Shown piece after piece: positions 7,693 through 14,351 of a stretch of DNA of 16,415 bases (the stretch's first letter is position 1; each line of letters opens with the position of its first letter). Origin of the DNA: an uncultured Eubacteriales bacterium (lineage in GTDB: Bacteria; Bacillota; Clostridia; Oscillospirales; Oscillospiraceae); NCBI GenBank assembly GCA_900556935.1, contig USQL01000051.1, positions 1 through 16,415 on the forward strand, in the 5' to 3' direction. The notes under the pieces are model-generated. The model made no database searches, was not told where the DNA came from, and worked only from the letters and a program-made list of their open reading frames with translations. Position numbers and translations under genes: made by a program.

Positions 7693-7722
7693 ATTATAAA
7701 AGAAATCCGGCATTTTTCCCAA
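7693..7722 (-). promoter_or_regulatory. Promoter of the aconitase operon
   Basis: On the minus strand TTGGGA (7722-7717) and a perfect TATAAT (7698-7693) are separated by 18 nt. The -10 lies about 55 bases before the aconitase ATG. The weak -35 suits activator control. Confidence 0.65.
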
Positions 7723-7732
7723 TACACAAAAC

Positions 7733-7759
7733 GAATGCACCTATTCCGAACCGGCATAG
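7733..7759. promoter_or_regulatory. Possible LysR operator upstream of the aconitase promoter
   Basis: Two overlapping dyads lie just upstream of the -35: GAAT-N6-ATTC (7733-7746) and CTAT-N11-ATAG (7741-7759). The second fits T-N11-A and is centred about 64 bases before the presumed transcription start (near 7686), the usual LysR position. The arms are short, so chance is possible. Confidence 0.35.
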
Positions 7760-7767
7760 CAGGCAGC

Positions 7768-7817
7768 AAAAATCTCCCCGCCAAGCGGCCGGCTTGCCGT
7801 TTTGCGGAGAGATTTTT
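7768..7817 (-). terminator. Rho-independent terminator of the ABC exporter operon
   Basis: A 14-bp stem (7768-7781 with 7804-7817, one G-U pair) with an inner CAAGC/GCTTG helix in the loop is followed on the minus strand by TTTTT at 7772-7768. It begins 11 bases after the ABC exporter stop at 7829. Confidence 0.88.
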
Positions 7818-7828
7818 ATCACAGGATA

Positions 7829-9463
7829 TCAAATGGAAATGATTCTTCCCATTTTGGCGCCCGTCCGGTGGGAGATGGAAAGGACGGTTCTGTTGGCGGC
7901 GGAGCGGCGGAGGGCCTCCAGGACCTGGGCCTCCGTCTGGGCATCCAGGCTGGCGGTGATTTCGTCCAGCAGCAGCAGCCTGGGGTCCGCCGCCACGGCT
8001 CGGGCGATGGACAGCAGCTGCCACTGGCCCTGGGAGAACAGCTCCGGGGTACAGGGAGTATCATAGCCCCGCTCCAGCTGAGCTATCACATCATTCAGCC
8101 CCACCATCCGGGTGGCCTGTTCCACCGCCTCCCGACTGATGGAGGCATCGAAAAGGGAAATCTGGTCCCGGACCGTTCCCGGAACCATGTGGAAGTTCTG
8201 CTCCACATAGCCGAACACCCGGCGGCGCGACCGGTCTCCGATACCGGCCGCGGGGATGCCGTCAATCAGCACCCGGCCCCCCTGGGGCTCGTACAGGCCC
8301 AGCAGGAGCTTAAAGATGGTGCTCTTGCCCGCACCGGTTCTGCCGGAAAGGGTCACCTGTTCTCCTTCCCGGACCGAAAAGCTCAAATCGTCCAGAATCT
8401 TTCCGCTTTCGTCATAGGCAAAGGTCACATGGTCAAAGCGCACGCAGTCCGGGGTCTCCTCCGCGGGTGCCGCCTGGGGCGGAACGGGCCGCCGCTCCTC
8501 CAGGCGGTAAAACTCGTTAATCCGGTGTACCCCGGCCACGGCGGACTGGATGGTCTGAATCTCCATACCCAGGCTTTCCACAGGGGTGAAAATCTGGGAA
8601 ATGTAGTTGATAACCGAAACCGCCGTGCCCGCGGACATGCCGAACAGGCTCAGCATCCCGGGATTTCCGGAGGCGGAGAAAAGCATGACCACCGCCACAA
8701 CCACCGCGTTCAGGACAAGAATCACCGGGGAGTACACCGCGTCATAGAAATTGGTCCTCTGGGTGGCCCGGAAGCCATCCACAATGGCGCTGTCGTAGCG
8801 CTGCCGCATATAGTCCTCCCGGGCAAGGCAGTGGATGGTGCGGATATTGTGGACGGTTTCCGGCACATAGCCGGAGACCCGGCCCACGGCCCGGCGGTTT
8901 TCCAGCTGGGCCTGGAGCATCCGCTTCTGAACGGTGCGGGTGAACCAATAGAGGAAGGGCAGCAGCACCAGCAGCACCAGCGCCAGCCCCCGGCTGCGCA
9001 GCCAGATGACCCCCAGAATGCTGACGATTTTGCAGGCATCGGCAAACATGCTGACGATGCCGGAGGTAAAGAGGTTTTCTACGGTGTCCACATCCCCCAC
9101 AAACCGGGCCACAACGGTTCCGGGCTTCTGGGCGGTCAGGGCATCCGTTGTCAGGCGGGTGTATTTTTCCATCAGGCTGCCGCGAAGTCCGTGGGTAATC
9201 TTCTGGCCGAAGACGGTCAGAAGTCCCTCCCGGACGCTTTCCGTAATGCCGGTCAGCGCCAGGAAGACATAGTAGAGCACCACCATGGCAACGGAAAGCG
9301 GCTGCCCCGCGGTCAGGCGGTCCACCACCAGCCCGAGAATCATGGGCGGAAGCAGCGCCATCACAATGGCCCCCGCCACCGCGCAGAGAATCCCCAGAGA
9401 CAGCCAGGGATGCCGCCGGACGGTTTTCCAGATCACATAGCTGACATGTTCTGCCTTTTTCAT
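7829..9463 (-). CDS. Heterodimeric ABC exporter subunit, canonical Walker B, degenerate signature
   Basis: The 544-aa half-transporter has an N-terminal six-helix exporter domain (about 1-320) and a C-terminal ATPase. The ATPase has Walker A GRTGAGKST (374-382), Q-loop YVEQNF (Gln422), signature FSQGQ (476-480) instead of LSGGQ, Walker B LLLLDE (496-501, catalytic Glu501) and the switch His532. The protein ends 12 residues after this His, shorter than homodimeric exporters, but there is no sign of a frameshift. Its degenerate signature complements the degenerate Walker B of the partner encoded upstream, as in asymmetric exporters of the TM287/288 or LmrCD kind. The start ATG overlaps the partner's stop codon by 4 nt (ATGA). 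It is likely an ATP-driven efflux pump for a lipid, drug or peptide in the cytoplasmic membrane; the substrate is unknown. Confidence 0.92.
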   Translation of the reverse strand: MKKAEHVSYVIWKTVRRHPWLSLGILCAVAGAIVMALLPPMILGLVVDRLTAGQPLSVAMVVLYYVFLALTGITESVREGLLTVFGQKITHGLRGSLMEKYTRLTTDALTAQKPGTVVARFVGDVDTVENLFTSGIVSMFADACKIVSILGVIWLRSRGLALVLLVLLPFLYWFTRTVQKRMLQAQLENRRAVGRVSGYVPETVHNIRTIHCLAREDYMRQRYDSAIVDGFRATQRTNFYDAVYSPVILVLNAVVVAVVMLFSASGNPGMLSLFGMSAGTAVSVINYISQIFTPVESLGMEIQTIQSAVAGVHRINEFYRLEERRPVPPQAAPAEETPDCVRFDHVTFAYDESGKILDDLSFSVREGEQVTLSGRTGAGKSTIFKLLLGLYEPQGGRVLIDGIPAAGIGDRSRRRVFGYVEQNFHMVPGTVRDQISLFDASISREAVEQATRMVGLNDVIAQLERGYDTPCTPELFSQGQWQLLSIARAVAADPRLLLLDEITASLDAQTEAQVLEALRRSAANRTVLSISHRTGAKMGRIISI

Positions 9464-11184
9464 GCCTCCGTCCCTCCTTCCTGCTCCCGGTAGAGCCTGG
9501 CGTATTCCGGCACATCCTTCATCAGCGTCTCATGGGTGCCGGTTTGGGTTTTTCCGTTTTCCATCCAAATGACCCTGTCCAGCTCCGGGAACAGATACAG
9601 CCTGTGGGAAATCAGGATAACCACGCTGTCAGAGGCCATGGCCCGCAGGTTTTCAAACACCTGCCGCTCCGTGGTCCGGTCCAGGGCTGAAAAGGGGTCG
9701 TCCAGCACCAGCACCGGCCGCCTGTGGCACAGGGTTCTGGCCAGGGCCAGCCGCTGGGCCTGGCCGCCGGACAGGCGCACGCCGCTGCTGCCCACAACGG
9801 TATCGGTGCCCTGGGCCATGGCGGCGGCCTCCCGGTCCAGGCACACCGCCTTTAGGTACGGTTCACAATCCTCCCGGGCCCCCAGAAGGACATTGTTCTT
9901 CACGCTGTCGTCAAACAGCTCCGGGTCATGGCCCAGGTAGCCTACGGTTCCTCGGCGCGCCGCCTCCGGAAGCAGCCCCAGCTCGGCACCCCCGAAGCGG
10001 ATATGGCCCATATAGGGATACTCGCACAAAAACGTCCTTCCAAAGGTGGACTTTCCGCAGGCCACCGGCCCGGTAACGCCGATGATCTGCCCGGGCTTTG
10101 CGGAGAAGGAAAGGCCCTCAAAAATCGGGGTGCCCTCCGGATAGGCAAAGCCCAAATCCGTTACCTCCAGCGGGGCGGCAGGGGCGATGGCGGTCTTCTC
10201 CGCCTGCCGGGGCTGCCCCAGCAGGGGCTTGACACGCTTCCAGGAGACCTGGGCCTTATGGACCGCGTTGAACAGCTTGGCCGCGCTGGAGGATTTTACC
10301 GCCAGCTTGGTAAAGCAGGACAAAAACGTGGTAAACGCCGCGATATCCCAGGCTGTCCAGCCGGATTTCAGCACATTCCGGCCTCCGAAATACAGGATGA
10401 ACAGCACCCCCGTCAGGGAAACGGCCCGGTAAAGGGGCTGCATGGCGGAGCTCCAGATATTGGCCTGCACCGCCGATTTTTCATAGGCTGACAGATGCGC
10501 CTCGTAGGCCTCCTGCCTCTCCCGCTCACAGCCGTACACCCGATAGGTTACGGCGTTGGCGGCCCTGTCCAGGGTAGCCGTGTTCAGACGGCCCGCCTGG
10601 AGCTTATATTCCGCGCCGGTGCGCTGCACCACGGTTTTCATTTTCTCCGCCAGCAGGTAGGAAATGGGGGTAAAGAGCATGGAGAGCAGCGCCAGACGCC
10701 AATCGTAGTACAGGAGCATCCCCGCGTAGGCCGCCAGGGCCACCCCGGTATCGAAAATCTCCGTTGTGAACTTCCGCATGCCCTCCACACAGTCGTCCAC
10801 GTCGGCAATGGCCTTGGTCATGACGCTTCCGGCCCCCTCCCGGTCCAGCGCCTGCTTGCTCTTGTAGACCAGGTTGCCATAGAGAATCTGCTTCATCTGC
10901 CGGTTTACATTGTTCGCAAACTGCCGGACAAACAGCCGTTTGAGATACCGGGCGGACTGCACCAGGCCGATGACCACCACATAGCCGATGGCAAGCCCCA
11001 GCATCTCCCGGAAGCCGGAAAGACCCTCCAGGATGTCCGCCAGGCACCCGGCCATTTTCCCCTCGAACCAGGGCCCCGCCACTAATCCCAGGTTGTACAC
11101 AAGGCCCGAAACGGTCACCGCCGCCAGGAGCTTCCATTCCTCCCGGAAGTAGAAAGCGATTCCGTCCGGTTTACATCTGTCCAT
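9460..11184 (-). CDS. Heterodimeric ABC exporter subunit, degenerate Walker B
   Basis: The 574-aa half-transporter has an exporter membrane domain (about 1-320) and an ATPase with GPVACGKST (372-380; a non-standard Walker A with Ala for the middle Gly), LSGGQ (471-475), Walker B VLVLDD (491-496) and switch His527. Asp496 replaces the catalytic Glu, and the Q-loop position has His419 in GYLGHDPELF. Canonical LSGGQ pairs with the partner's intact Walker A/B to make the active site, and its own Walker A/B pairs with the partner's FSQGQ to make the degenerate site. The start was taken at the ATG at 11184 with GGGAGGAC immediately upstream; a GTG at 11286 would extend through the promoter and is unlikely. 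It is the first gene of the two-gene exporter operon. Confidence 0.9.
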   Translation of the reverse strand: MDRCKPDGIAFYFREEWKLLAAVTVSGLVYNLGLVAGPWFEGKMAGCLADILEGLSGFREMLGLAIGYVVVIGLVQSARYLKRLFVRQFANNVNRQMKQILYGNLVYKSKQALDREGAGSVMTKAIADVDDCVEGMRKFTTEIFDTGVALAAYAGMLLYYDWRLALLSMLFTPISYLLAEKMKTVVQRTGAEYKLQAGRLNTATLDRAANAVTYRVYGCERERQEAYEAHLSAYEKSAVQANIWSSAMQPLYRAVSLTGVLFILYFGGRNVLKSGWTAWDIAAFTTFLSCFTKLAVKSSSAAKLFNAVHKAQVSWKRVKPLLGQPRQAEKTAIAPAAPLEVTDLGFAYPEGTPIFEGLSFSAKPGQIIGVTGPVACGKSTFGRTFLCEYPYMGHIRFGGAELGLLPEAARRGTVGYLGHDPELFDDSVKNNVLLGAREDCEPYLKAVCLDREAAAMAQGTDTVVGSSGVRLSGGQAQRLALARTLCHRRPVLVLDDPFSALDRTTERQVFENLRAMASDSVVILISHRLYLFPELDRVIWMENGKTQTGTHETLMKDVPEYARLYREQEGGTEA

Positions 11185-11209
11185 AATGTCCTCCCAATCG
11201 CGCAAAAAT

Positions 11210-11243
11210 GCGATATCATCCATCTCGCAATAGATGATACCGC
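11210..11243. promoter_or_regulatory. Inverted-repeat operator overlapping the ABC exporter -10
   Basis: GCGATATCATC (11210-11220) and GATGATACCGC (11233-11243) form an 11-bp inverted repeat with one mismatch and a 12-bp spacer. It covers the -10 and the presumed start site (about 11227). A shorter CGCA-AAAA-TGCG dyad (11201-11212) abuts it. This arrangement fits repression by a dimeric regulator such as a GntR-, MarR- or TetR-type protein, none of which is in the window. Confidence 0.45.
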
Positions 11244-11261
11244 ATCTTTCTGTTTTGTCAA
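11234..11261 (-). promoter_or_regulatory. Promoter of the ABC exporter operon
   Basis: A perfect TTGACA (11261-11256) and TATCAT (11239-11234) are separated by 16 nt on the minus strand, about 50 bases before the exporter ATG. It lies between the DUF6320 stop and the exporter start, so the exporter can be expressed on its own. Confidence 0.7.
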
Positions 11262-11282
11262 TAAGGAAGGGCCGCGGGCCCC

Positions 11283-11978
11283 TCACAGAAACAGCTTCCG
11301 CTCGGCGCTTTCCCGGGCGGGGCGGCAGATGGCCAGGAAGATGAGGGCTCCGCCCATGACCACCAGGGCAACCAATGGATACCAGGACCAGCCCATGAAT
11401 TTGGGCAAATGGAAGGTAACGGTCATCAGGTACTCCATCAGCGGCATAAACGCCCCCAGGGCAATCAGCGCGCCGCCGAAAATATAGAAGGCCCCGCCCC
11501 GGGTATAGTGGGTCAGGACAATCACCGCCGTCACCAGCACCCCAAAAAAGCCCACCACCGGGAAGGCAAAGCTTAAAAACCAGCCTCCGTGGACGGACAG
11601 GTCAATATACAGCACATACAGCCCCGTGGCCGCAAAGGAGCAGGGCACCAGAATCACGGGGTTGGGGCGCTGAAACCACTGGGGCAGGACGCAGAACAGA
11701 TAGCACAGCAAAATCCCGCCCACAGCGTAGCCGGACCAGGTCACCCGGTGGTGCATACTCAAATCGCAGATGAGCGTCACCAGAATGGGCACCAGCAGCA
11801 AAATGGTCACCGCCCCCAAAATCGCCTTTCTGCCCACCTCGGTATTGGGGTAGCGGTCCGGGGGGTACAGGGGCGTTCCCTCCGGCCTGGGAATATCGGG
11901 GTGGAAGGCCACCGTCCCGCACAGGGGGCAGCGCTTCTCTCCATCTGCCAGCTTGACACCGCAGTTGATACAATACAT
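11283..11978 (-). CDS. DUF6320-type zinc-ribbon membrane protein
   Basis: The 231-aa protein starts with a zinc-ribbon: CINC (Cys3, Cys6) and CPLC (Cys17, Cys20). After a polar linker (YPPDRYPNTEVG) there are about six hydrophobic segments between residues 50 and 220. The charged tail is RPARESAERKLFL. I recognise it as the DUF6320 type, whose genes in Firmicutes commonly sit next to alpha/beta-hydrolase and alcohol-acetyltransferase-like genes, as here. Its function is not known. The ATG at 11978 has GAGGG about eight bases upstream, and the gene starts 10 nt after the stop of the fused hydrolase, so the two are one operon. It may anchor or assist the fusion enzyme at the membrane, but that is inference. 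Confidence 0.8.
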   Translation of the reverse strand: MYCINCGVKLADGEKRCPLCGTVAFHPDIPRPEGTPLYPPDRYPNTEVGRKAILGAVTILLLVPILVTLICDLSMHHRVTWSGYAVGGILLCYLFCVLPQWFQRPNPVILVPCSFAATGLYVLYIDLSVHGGWFLSFAFPVVGFFGVLVTAVIVLTHYTRGGAFYIFGGALIALGAFMPLMEYLMTVTFHLPKFMGWSWYPLVALVVMGGALIFLAICRPARESAERKLFL

Positions 11979-11988
11979 ACTTTTTCCC

Positions 11989-14151
11989 TCACTCTCGGCT
12001 GTTGCTCTGGACCTCCGCGCCCAGGCCTAAATCCCGCAGGACCTCAAAAAAGTGCCGTTCCAGATCCGGCTCCCGGATATTGCGGGTGAAATTGATATAC
12101 AGGCTCTCCCCATAGGAAAGGGCGGAGCAGTTCTGGGGGGCGGTTGCCTGGGCGCTGAGGACAAAGTCAAAGCGCTCCACAAAGGGCTCCATCTCCTCCG
12201 GCAGGGAGACCCTTCCCAGGTTGGACAGGCACAGGCAGCACTTCTTTTCCCCCACCGCGTTAAAGGCGGCACGCATCACCGCGTTTTTCAGAAACAACGG
12301 CATCACCCGCACCAGCATGGTTTTTTCGCTGCTGACGTTCACCGCAATCCGGCTGCTCATGACCTTTGGGTTGACATCCAGGCCCATCCGGTGGTGCACC
12401 GCCTGGCAGATTTCCCCGAAATCATAGCTGCCCAGCCTGGGGTCAATCTCCGGGGTTGTATAAAGGGCGAAGTTGCGAAGGGTTCGGCTTGGAAAGAGCC
12501 TCCGCAGATTCACCGGCACCTGGACCCGAATCAGCCTGCGCCTGCGGATATTGGGAACATGCTCCTCCTGCATATTCTGCAGCGCCATCATCAGGGCGGC
12601 GCAGAGGAACTCCGTCAGGCTGACCTGATAGTCATGGGCCTTTTCCAAAGCATCCTTGGCGGAAAGCCGGAAGCAGGTGATATTGAGAAAGCCGTCCATC
12701 TCCAGGGTGCCCCGGGGCCGCCAGGCGTTGTTCTCCCGGCGGCTGGCATTGACGTTTCCGGCGTATTTGGGGAAGCTGTCCTCCAGCTCCTCCTCCCGGG
12801 GGGCCTCCAGACGGCCCAGGACCCCATTGGTGGCAGGAATCGCAATGCCGTATTTCTGCTGCAAATACTCCGCCGTCAGGGATTTTAAAAACACCAGGCC
12901 GCCGGTGCCGTCCGTCACCGCGTGAAAAAACTCCACGGCAATCCGGTTTTCATAGGCAATCACCCGGAAGGCGCATCTGCCAATCTCCCGGCGGCTCATC
13001 CGGGTAACCGGGTAACTGCTCTCCTCCCGAATTTTCGGGGCCTCGCTGAGCTGCTGCAGATAGTACCAGAACAGCCCCCGCCGCAGCCGGACGCACATAG
13101 AGGGGAACCGGCGCACCGTCACATCCAGGGCCGATTGAAGGACCTTCGTGTCCACGGGCTCGGAAAGGCTCACGGACAGGCGGAACACATTGCTCCAGCT
13201 CTGCCGCAGGGCCGCGGGGTAGATTTTCGCCGCGTTGTCCAGCCGCATCCACCGGAGCTTCCGCTCCGGGCTGAGGAAGCGGGTGAAAAAGGCGTTGATT
13301 TTTACCCAGTCCTCCCTGTCCTCCGCCAGCCCGTAGAGCACGTAGGCGTGCCACCGCTCCGGGCGGATGAACAGCTGGCATTTGCAGCCGGAGGCTTTGA
13401 GCTTGTCATACAGGTTCTGGGAGTCGCTGCACAGCAGCTCATCCCCGCCCGCAAACAGAAGCGTGGGCGGCATCCCACGGAGGTCCCCAAACAAAGGGGA
13501 GACCAGGGGATTTTCCGGTTCGTCTGTGTAGCATTTGGCATAAAAGGCCAGCTGCTCCCGGGAAAGGGACACATCCCGCTCCCGATTGGTCTCGTAGCTC
13601 TCCCCCGCCCCGGTCAAATCCGTCCAGGGGGAGATGGCCAGGATGCTCCCGGGAAACGGCAGCCCCTGCTCCCGCAGATACAGGCACAGGGCAAAGCACA
13701 GGCCGCCTCCGGCGCTCTCGCCGCACAGGCAGATTTTTGAGGGGCTGTAGCCCTTTGTCAGCAAATACCGGTAGGCCTCCGCCGCGTCCTCCACCGCCGC
13801 CGGGAAGGGGTTCTCCGGTGCCAGCCGGTAGGCCCCGCAGAACACCTTGGCCCCGCATTCATCCGCCAGCACCGATCCAAAGCCCAGGGCGTATTCCAGT
13901 CCGCCGCAGGTATAGCCGCCGCCGTGGAGGTAGAGAATCACCCCGTCCCTGCGCAGGTCCTCGGGTGAGACCCAGGCCCCCTGGAAATTCCGGAAATCAT
14001 GGTGCTTGACCCGCACCCGCCGGTGCCGGGTGCCCCGCATCAGCTCTCCCACGGCGTTCTGCCCCTTCCGGGTGGTTCCCAGGGAGCAATTGGTCAGCAT
14101 GGGCTTCATCCGCGCCAGCTGCTCCCGCATCATCTTGGCCGATAACTGCAT
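11989..14151 (-). CDS. Fused alpha/beta-hydrolase and AATase-like acyltransferase
   Basis: The 720-aa protein has two enzyme halves. Residues about 1-295 are an alpha/beta-hydrolase-fold esterase of the hormone-sensitive-lipase type: HGGGY oxyanion motif (76-80), nucleophile elbow GESAGGG (Ser146), Asp237 and His268 (RWHAY). Residues about 300-720 resemble alcohol acetyltransferase/condensation-fold enzymes: the opening RLDNAAKIYPAAL, the HxxxDG motif HAVTDG (His410, Asp414) and late SNLGRVSLPEE. Such a pair could hydrolyse and re-acylate esters in lipid or small-molecule metabolism; the substrate is unknown. The start is the ATG at 14151 with GGGAG nearby; the longer in-frame extension to 14799 enters the ATPase gene and is rejected. 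It is preceded by its own promoter and terminator. In related genomes the halves are, to my knowledge, usually separate adjacent genes. Confidence 0.85.
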   Translation of the reverse strand: MQLSAKMMREQLARMKPMLTNCSLGTTRKGQNAVGELMRGTRHRRVRVKHHDFRNFQGAWVSPEDLRRDGVILYLHGGGYTCGGLEYALGFGSVLADECGAKVFCGAYRLAPENPFPAAVEDAAEAYRYLLTKGYSPSKICLCGESAGGGLCFALCLYLREQGLPFPGSILAISPWTDLTGAGESYETNRERDVSLSREQLAFYAKCYTDEPENPLVSPLFGDLRGMPPTLLFAGGDELLCSDSQNLYDKLKASGCKCQLFIRPERWHAYVLYGLAEDREDWVKINAFFTRFLSPERKLRWMRLDNAAKIYPAALRQSWSNVFRLSVSLSEPVDTKVLQSALDVTVRRFPSMCVRLRRGLFWYYLQQLSEAPKIREESSYPVTRMSRREIGRCAFRVIAYENRIAVEFFHAVTDGTGGLVFLKSLTAEYLQQKYGIAIPATNGVLGRLEAPREEELEDSFPKYAGNVNASRRENNAWRPRGTLEMDGFLNITCFRLSAKDALEKAHDYQVSLTEFLCAALMMALQNMQEEHVPNIRRRRLIRVQVPVNLRRLFPSRTLRNFALYTTPEIDPRLGSYDFGEICQAVHHRMGLDVNPKVMSSRIAVNVSSEKTMLVRVMPLFLKNAVMRAAFNAVGEKKCCLCLSNLGRVSLPEEMEPFVERFDFVLSAQATAPQNCSALSYGESLYINFTRNIREPDLERHFFEVLRDLGLGAEVQSNSRE

Positions 14152-14183
14152 TTTCTCTTCTCCCTTATCCGTTCGTTTCCCAA

Positions 14184-14212
14184 AGTATACCACTTTTTGG
14201 CGCTTCTTGCAA
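14184..14212 (-). promoter_or_regulatory. Promoter of the hydrolase-acyltransferase operon
   Basis: TTGCAA (14212-14207) and TATACT (14189-14184), spaced 17 nt, with TGG before the -10 (an extended -10), lie 32 bases before the ATG. It overlaps the tail of the preceding terminator. Confidence 0.75.
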
Positions 14213-14256
14213 GAAAATTTCCCTCCGTCAGGTACAGTGTACCCAATCGGAGGGAA
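14211..14256 (-). terminator. Terminator downstream of the ATPase/mini-ORF
   Basis: A 9-bp perfect stem (TTCCCTCCG 14219-14227 with CGGAGGGAA 14248-14256) has an inner GGTACA/TGTACC hairpin (14231-14243). It is followed by TTTTCTT on the minus strand. The T run is imperfect but the stem is strong, and the position between two transcription units fits. Confidence 0.65.
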
Positions 14257-14260
14257 GAAA

Positions 14261-14279
14261 CACCCCTTTGCGAAGCATC
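14261..14279. repeat. Degenerate short repeat, copy B
   Basis: CACCCCTTTGCGAAGCATC closely matches CACCCCTCGCAAAGCATC at 14353-14370, which lies at the 3' end of the ATPase gene; weaker similarity continues for about 20 bases. The two copies flank the 28-bp repeat copy at 14300-14327. Significance is uncertain. Confidence 0.4.
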
Positions 14280-14293
14280 CCAGCCGCCGTTGC

Positions 14294-14350
14294 TTAGTCC
14301 CCGCAGCCGGACCGCTCCGGGCCGTTCGGGATTTCGTTCCAACGGCACAT
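14294..14350 (-). CDS. 18-codon mini-ORF ending in the repeated NGPERSGCG peptide
   Basis: Directly after the ATPase stop (TGACATG; the ATG starts 2 nt after the TGA) is a reading frame MCRWNEIPNGPERSGCGD followed by TAA. GAGGGG in the ATPase 3' end would serve as its ribosome site. Its last part, NGPERSGCG, is identical in both peptide and DNA to the C-terminus of the 74-aa protein encoded upstream of the ATPase, ending one residue before the stop in both. It may be a real micropeptide, or, more likely, the severed 3' end of that small gene left by an insertion. It is far too short for a firm coding call. Confidence 0.35.
   Translation of the reverse strand: MCRWNEIPNGPERSGCGD
14300..14327. 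repeat. 28-bp direct repeat, left copy
   Basis: This is identical over 28 bases to 15932-15959, in the same orientation, 1632 bp apart; identity stops abruptly on both sides. The minus strand begins GAACGGCCCGGAGCGG and ends GGCTGCGGG. The two copies bracket the ATPase gene together with its promoter and the upstream terminator. Confidence 0.95.
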
Positions 14351-14351
14351 G

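Noticed and set aside
7638..8024. N-terminal extension of the aconitase by 129 residues
   Set aside because: It crosses a promoter, a terminator and the 3' end of the ABC gene, and family members start at MGKSLTRK; the ATG at 7637 has a good ribosome site.
5655..8066. Plus-strand 803-aa open frame
   Set aside because: It lies antisense to the aconitase and nearby sequence, has a low-complexity His/Gly/Gln-rich composition without domain signatures, and the minus strand has clear catalytic motifs. It is an artefact of GC-rich codon use.
7802..9493. Plus-strand 563-aa open frame
   Set aside because: It is antisense to the ABC exporter subunit, rich in Gly/His/Gln and shows no recognisable motifs.
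11185..11286. GTG start of the exporter subunit at 11286
   Set aside because: The extension spans a consensus promoter and operator, while the ATG at 11184 has a strong Shine-Dalgarno and gives the normal family length.
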